This document shows, piece after piece, positions 59,765-64,000 of a stretch of 64,000 nucleotides of DNA. Positions within the stretch are counted from its first letter, which is position 1; each line of letters opens with the position of its first letter. The stretch comes from Pelobates cultripes. Its lineage: Eukaryota; Chordata; Amphibia; Anura; Pelobatidae. The stretch spans positions 148,355,760-148,419,759 of the forward strand of contig OW240920.1 of assembly GCA_933207985.1 (NCBI GenBank). The letters are read 5' to 3'. The notes beneath the pieces are model-generated. The model saw only the letters and a list, made by a program, of their open reading frames with translations. It was not told the origin of the DNA and searched no databases. A program made the position numbers and the translations under genes.

Positions 59765-60412
59765 AGTGTGTATGAGGGTATCACAGAGCTCCACAGGAAT
59801 AAAACTCACAGTAATGTGCAGTGTGTATGAGGGTATCACAGAGCTCCACAGTAATAAAACTCACAATAATGTGCAGTGTGTATGAGTTTATCACAGAGCT
59901 CCACAGTAATAAAACTCCCAGTAATGTGCAGTGTGTATGAGGGTGACAGAGCTCCACATCAATAAAACTCTCAGTAATGTGCAGTGTGTATGAGTGTATC
60001 ACAGAGCTCCACATTGATAAAACTCACAGTAATGTGCAGTGTGTATGAGGGTATCACAGAGCTTCACAGCAATAAAACTCACAGTAATGTGCAGTGTGTA
60101 TGAGGGTATCACAGAGCTTCACAGCAATAAAACTCACAGTAATGTGCAGTGTGTATGAGTGTATCACAGAGCTCCACAGTAATAAAACTCACAGTAATGT
60201 GCAGTGTGTATGAGTTTATCACAGAGCTCCACAGTAATAAAACTCACAGTAATGTGCAGTGTGTATGAGGGTGACAGAGCTCCACATCAATAAAACTCTC
60301 AGTAATGTGCAGTGTGTATGAGTGTATCACAGAGCTCCACATTGATAAAACTCACAGTAATGTGCAGTGTGTATGAGTATCACAGAGCTCCACAGCAGTA
60401 AAACTCACAGTC
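59765..60412. repeat. 55-bp minisatellite, inverted copy
   Basis: About 12 units with CAGTGTGTATGAGGGTATCA and CAGAGCTCCACAGTAATAAA: the reverse complement of the unit at 45536-46234. A unit lacking ATCA (GAGGGTGACAGAGC) recurs at 59941 and 60269, marking a six-unit duplication of 328 bp. Confidence 0.95.
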
Positions 60413-61296
60413 ACATGATTGACCTGCAGTATGATGCACATAAATAATTTCGTTCTTGTTATGAAAGGGCTCTGTCAGGTTTGCGGGTTTTGTTTTTTAA
60501 TTAATAGTTTTTATCCCTCTATTTCCCCTTGTCGCCTTTTCTTTAATTGCCCGTAGTTTTTAGATGTGACTCCTTTTTATTATAAGGAGCATTTACAAAG
60601 GGCGGAACTTTATCAACGTTCCATTTCAGCTGCCAACGTAATTCACCCACAATCCATCAGTTAAATGAATCCCACAGAAGGCAAAGTGCAGGAAGAAAAG
60701 ATAATGAATATAAATAAAGTGGCAATGTGGGGAGAGCATTGTAAACATGGTAGTTCTGCTTTACAGGACAACGTCTCGTTCTTTTAACCTTTATTACATT
60801 TAATGAAGCTTAATGCTTACTTTTTAGTGATGGGCATTGATTTTTATCTGGCTGAAGATCTATGTTGGGTTTGATTCTACTAACCTGACTTACGGCAGCA
60901 GGTTCACACCAAGCACTCACAGCCGCAGAAAGTTAGGGTGAGTCTGACCCAACATGGCCTCTCTGCCAGACAAAAGAAGACAACACACATCACTAAAATC
61001 ATTCATTTAATGGAATATTTTTAAAAACGAGAAGGGAAAATTTGGCTACAGTTGTCCTTTGAAGTTAATGAGATGTCTGATTTCGGCCCATGTGAGAGTA
61101 TTGTAGATCTTATTCTGAAATAGCAGAGATGGGAAAATAGCTGATTAGGACCATTTTTCCAGTTCAGTTATTTTGGTATAAAATTTGCAGCTCCCTTGGC
61201 AAATCTTCACAATACTGGGTTAAGTGATTAACCATTTAATGTTTGTAGTTAAGATTCGTCAAAAACACTGATTTATACTGATTTTTAAAAGTCCAT
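60413..61296. other. Intronic unique DNA, nothing identified
   Basis: Between two minisatellites in the presumed intron; no frame, element or repeat recognised. Confidence 0.45.
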
Positions 61297-62330
61297 ATTT
61301 AGTACCAGCTATCCCCCTATAGATGGCATTAGTACCAGCTATCCCCCTACAGATGGCATTTAGTACCAGCTATCCCCCTATAGATGACAGTACCAGCTAT
61401 CCCCCTATAGATGGCATTTAGTACCAGCTATCCCCCTATAGATGACATTAGTGCCAGCTATCCCTCTATAGATTGCATTAGTATCAGCTATCCCCCTATA
61501 GATAGCATTTAGTACCAGCTATCCCCCTATAGATGACATTAGTACCAGCTATCCCCCTATAGATGACATTAGTACCAGCTATCCCCCTATAGATGGCATT
61601 AGTACCAGCTATCCCCTATAGATGGCATTAGTACCAGCTATCCCCCTATAGATGGCATTTAGTACCAGCTATCCCCCTATAGATGACATTAGTACCAGCT
61701 ATCCCCTATAGATGACATTAGTACCAGCTATCCCCCTATAGATGGCATTTAGTACCAGCTATCCCCCTATAGATGACATTAGTACCAGCTATCCCCCTAT
61801 AGATGGCATTAGTACCAGCTATCCCCCTATAGATTGCATTAGTACCAGCTATCCCCCTATAGATTGCATTAGTACCAGCTATCCCCCTATAGATGACATT
61901 AGTACCAACTATCCCCCTATAGATGGCATTTAGTACCAGCTATCCCTCTGTAGATGGCATTAGTGCCAGCTATCCCTCTATAGATGGCATTAGTATCAGC
62001 TATCCCCCTATAGATGGCATTTAGTACCAGCTATCCCCTTACAGATGACATTAGTAGCAGCTATCCCCTTACAGATGGCATTTAGTACCAGCTATCCCTC
62101 TGTAGAAGGCATTAGTGCCAGCTATCCCTCTATAGATGGCATTAGTATCAGCTATCCCCCTATAGATGGCATTTAGTACCAGCTATCCCCTTACAGATGA
62201 CATTAGTACCAGCTATCCCCTTACAGATGGCATTAGTACCAGCTATCCCCCTATAGATGGCATTTAGTACCAGCTATCCCCTTACAGATGACATTAGTAC
62301 CAGCTATCCCCCTATAGATGGCATTTAGTA
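61297..62330. repeat. 30-bp minisatellite (AGTACCAGCTATCCCCCTAT)
   Basis: About 34 units of 30-31 bp, AGTACCAGCTATCCCCCTAT followed by AGATGGCATT or AGATGACATT. A block with CCCTCTGTAGA, GTGCCAGC and GTATCAGC units is found at about 61940 and again at about 62095, a duplication of roughly 155 bp. Decayed units continue to 62460. Confidence 0.95.
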
Positions 62331-63601
62331 CCACCTGTTCTCCAATAGAATGCTTTAGTATGGGTTATTACTTATAGATCGCATTAGTGCCAACTATTCT
62401 CTATAAATTAGTATTAGATTGGCATTAGTGCCAGCTATTTCATATAGATTAGTTTGACATTAGTACCTTTCATGTTATTGTTATGTAAATGCCAATTGCA
62501 TTAAGCTTTTATTAATGAATGTATTTGCAGTCATCATGATAAATTATGGATTGTTGGCTGAAAAGAGGAAAGAACAAGGGGCTAAAATCTCTGGGTGATT
62601 TTTGTATAAATTTGTAGAAGCTCAGCTCTGATACTGTACAATTCACTAATGCTAATATATACCCTAATACATACTAGACCATGCATCACTAGATGCCGAA
62701 CCCTATTTTAATTGGTGGGGCCCCTGAAATGATTGTCAATACTCGTAAGATCCAACTTACAGGAATAAAAATGTAACCATGTATAACCTCAAACACTGTA
62801 ACCAATCACATATATTAATTATTAAATGCACAATAAGGGACTTCATTGCAGCAAATCGATCCTGATGGTTTAATTATTTCATTGAATTTAGCATTGCTTT
62901 AAAATGTGTTAATTTGATTTTTTTAAAGGATTGATCCCGACTCCCCTAGATTAAAATGCAAATTGCAGGGTACCACGGCTTCTTGTGTTAAATAGTTCGG
63001 TTCTCCAGTGGGTGAATGAGGTTCTCCAAGAAAACAGGTTACACTACATTACAGATAACACCAGGTTAGCATTAACATGCACTAACCAAGACCAATGAGC
63101 CATTGACACTCATGCCAAAGTGTAGCCTTGACCTGTGATTAAAATATTGCATAACTGAGACCCACAGGATTATTCACTATAGTGAGAATTCAAAGTGAAT
63201 TTCTAATATAAGGCCAAAGTAGCCACGTTGAAAGCATAGCTGACTTTATTCTGGTTCAGCTAATTTGACCTTAAGTTTACAAATTACTTTGAATTCGCAC
63301 TCTAGACAATTACCCTACCTGTGCTTAGGAACCCGTAACCTTTTTCAGTCTTCCATTGCAAGACTGGGAGTGTGTGAAGTTTAGATACCACCCACATCCT
63401 GTGTCACTCATTGTTTAATGCTGGTCCCAGTCCTTGTCATTGGATGGATAATGAAACATATTGGGGTTCTGGGCATAATTTGACATCTTCAAAAGCAGCA
63501 CTCTGCAGCCACAGGCCCCTTAAATTTTTTTAGAAAATGTTTCTCATAAATGTTTGCCAGCCCTTTCATTTTCTGACCCATGAATCTCTGTCCTAAACTA
63601 G
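62331..63601. other. Intronic unique DNA, nothing identified
   Basis: AT-rich, ending in TCTCTGTCCTAAACTAG, the acceptor of the next exon. TTCTGAC 30 bp upstream could be the branch point. Confidence 0.45.
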
Positions 63602-63709
63602 GGGAGGATTCACCAGAAAGACACAGCGCCACAATGAGTCGAGAGCCTTCCTGGACTTCAAGCAGCCGGGCACGTAGTATCCCACCGAGGATCAGCACTT
63701 CATCGCCAG
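63602..63709 (+). CDS. Next internal exon of the unrecognised host gene
   Basis: 108 bp (36 codons), phase 1 in and phase 1 out, so it can be skipped without changing frame. The acceptor is CTAAACTAG and the donor is CCAG|GTAGGG. It reads EDSPERHSATMSREPSWTSS, then SRARSIPPRISTSSP: Ser/Arg/Pro-rich with several possible phosphorylation sites and no known domain. It joins 59412-59634 in frame. The 34-bp minisatellite starts about 35 bp after the donor. The downstream gene lies beyond the window. Confidence 0.5.
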
Positions 63710-63744
63710 GTAGGGGCAAGGGATACATTTCACATGATGTATTA

Positions 63745-64000
63745 CAGACCATCAGCGATGTACTAGCCATGATATCCGATCCCTCCGGTACGTCCTCTAG
63801 GCGTAATATCCCATCCTTCAGACATGTCCTCCAGATGTAATATCCAATCCCTTTGGCATTTCCTCCATATATAATATCCAATCTCTCCTGTATTTCCTCT
63901 ATTTATAATATCCAATCCATCCAGTATGTCCTCCAGACGTAATATCCAAGCCCACTGGCATGTCTTCCATACATAATATCTCATGCCACCGGCATATCCT
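63745..64000. repeat. 34-bp minisatellite, runs off the right edge
   Basis: About seven diverged units of 34 bp with TAATATCCAATCCCTTTGGC followed by ATTTCCTCCATA-like sequence. Minus-strand frames here translate the repeat. Confidence 0.85.

Noticed and set aside
1..64000. tRNA, rRNA, telomere repeats (TTAGGG arrays)
   Set aside because: None seen on either strand by eye; a covariance-model search would be needed to exclude a diverged tRNA-derived SINE.

Overview
The window is eukaryotic repeat-rich DNA, most likely from a frog or toad (anuran amphibian); the species cannot be fixed from sequence alone. The pointers are a SCAN-capsid Ty3/gypsy retrotransposon of Gmr1 type, Kolobok/T2-type and piggyBac-type MITEs with TTAA targets, an IR/DR Tc1-like transposon, an L2 LINE ending in the GCGCTxTATAAAT tail, and GC-headed L1-like retroposons. 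There are no bacterial-type operons, no rRNA and no convincing tRNA. A run of N (12414-13309) marks an assembly gap.

Layout. 1-6067: a minus-strand Gmr1-like gypsy element (integrase, protease, zinc knuckle, SCAN-like capsid, 5' LTR). It carries a 72-bp piggyBac-type MITE and a 2.6-kb Tc1-like transposon, and the Tc1-like element itself holds a solo LTR. 6068-12413: a CAGT-rich minisatellite split by another solo LTR, then the gap. 13310-18890: AT-rich unique DNA. 18895-20128: a 31-bp minisatellite. 21221-22951: an L1-like retroposon (copy A). 24811-32690: a 32-bp minisatellite broken open by a 1.6-kb solo LTR and by L1-like copy B; copy B holds a deleted LTR retrotransposon, which holds a further solo LTR. 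33596-35095: a 30-bp minisatellite split by a 674-bp solo LTR. 36035-36514: a T2-like MITE. 38555-40505: a broken L2 LINE. 42771-44445: L1-like copy C with an apparent 3' transduction. 45536-46234, 47497-50345 and 52945-56505: minisatellites of 55, 44 and 35 bp. 59765-60412: the 55-bp minisatellite again, inverted. 61297-62330 and 63745-64000: minisatellites of 30 and 34 bp.

The only likely host coding sequence is two short plus-strand exons at 59412-59634 and 63602-63709. Their reading frames join across the intron (phase 1) and both have good splice sites. The protein is not recognised. Most of the window is therefore best read as intron or flanking DNA of a gene continuing to the right, with about 18 kb (close to 30 percent) of tandem repeats that serve repeatedly as landing sites for LTR elements. 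No intact, clearly functional mobile-element gene is present; all transposase, integrase, protease and reverse transcriptase reading frames are broken.
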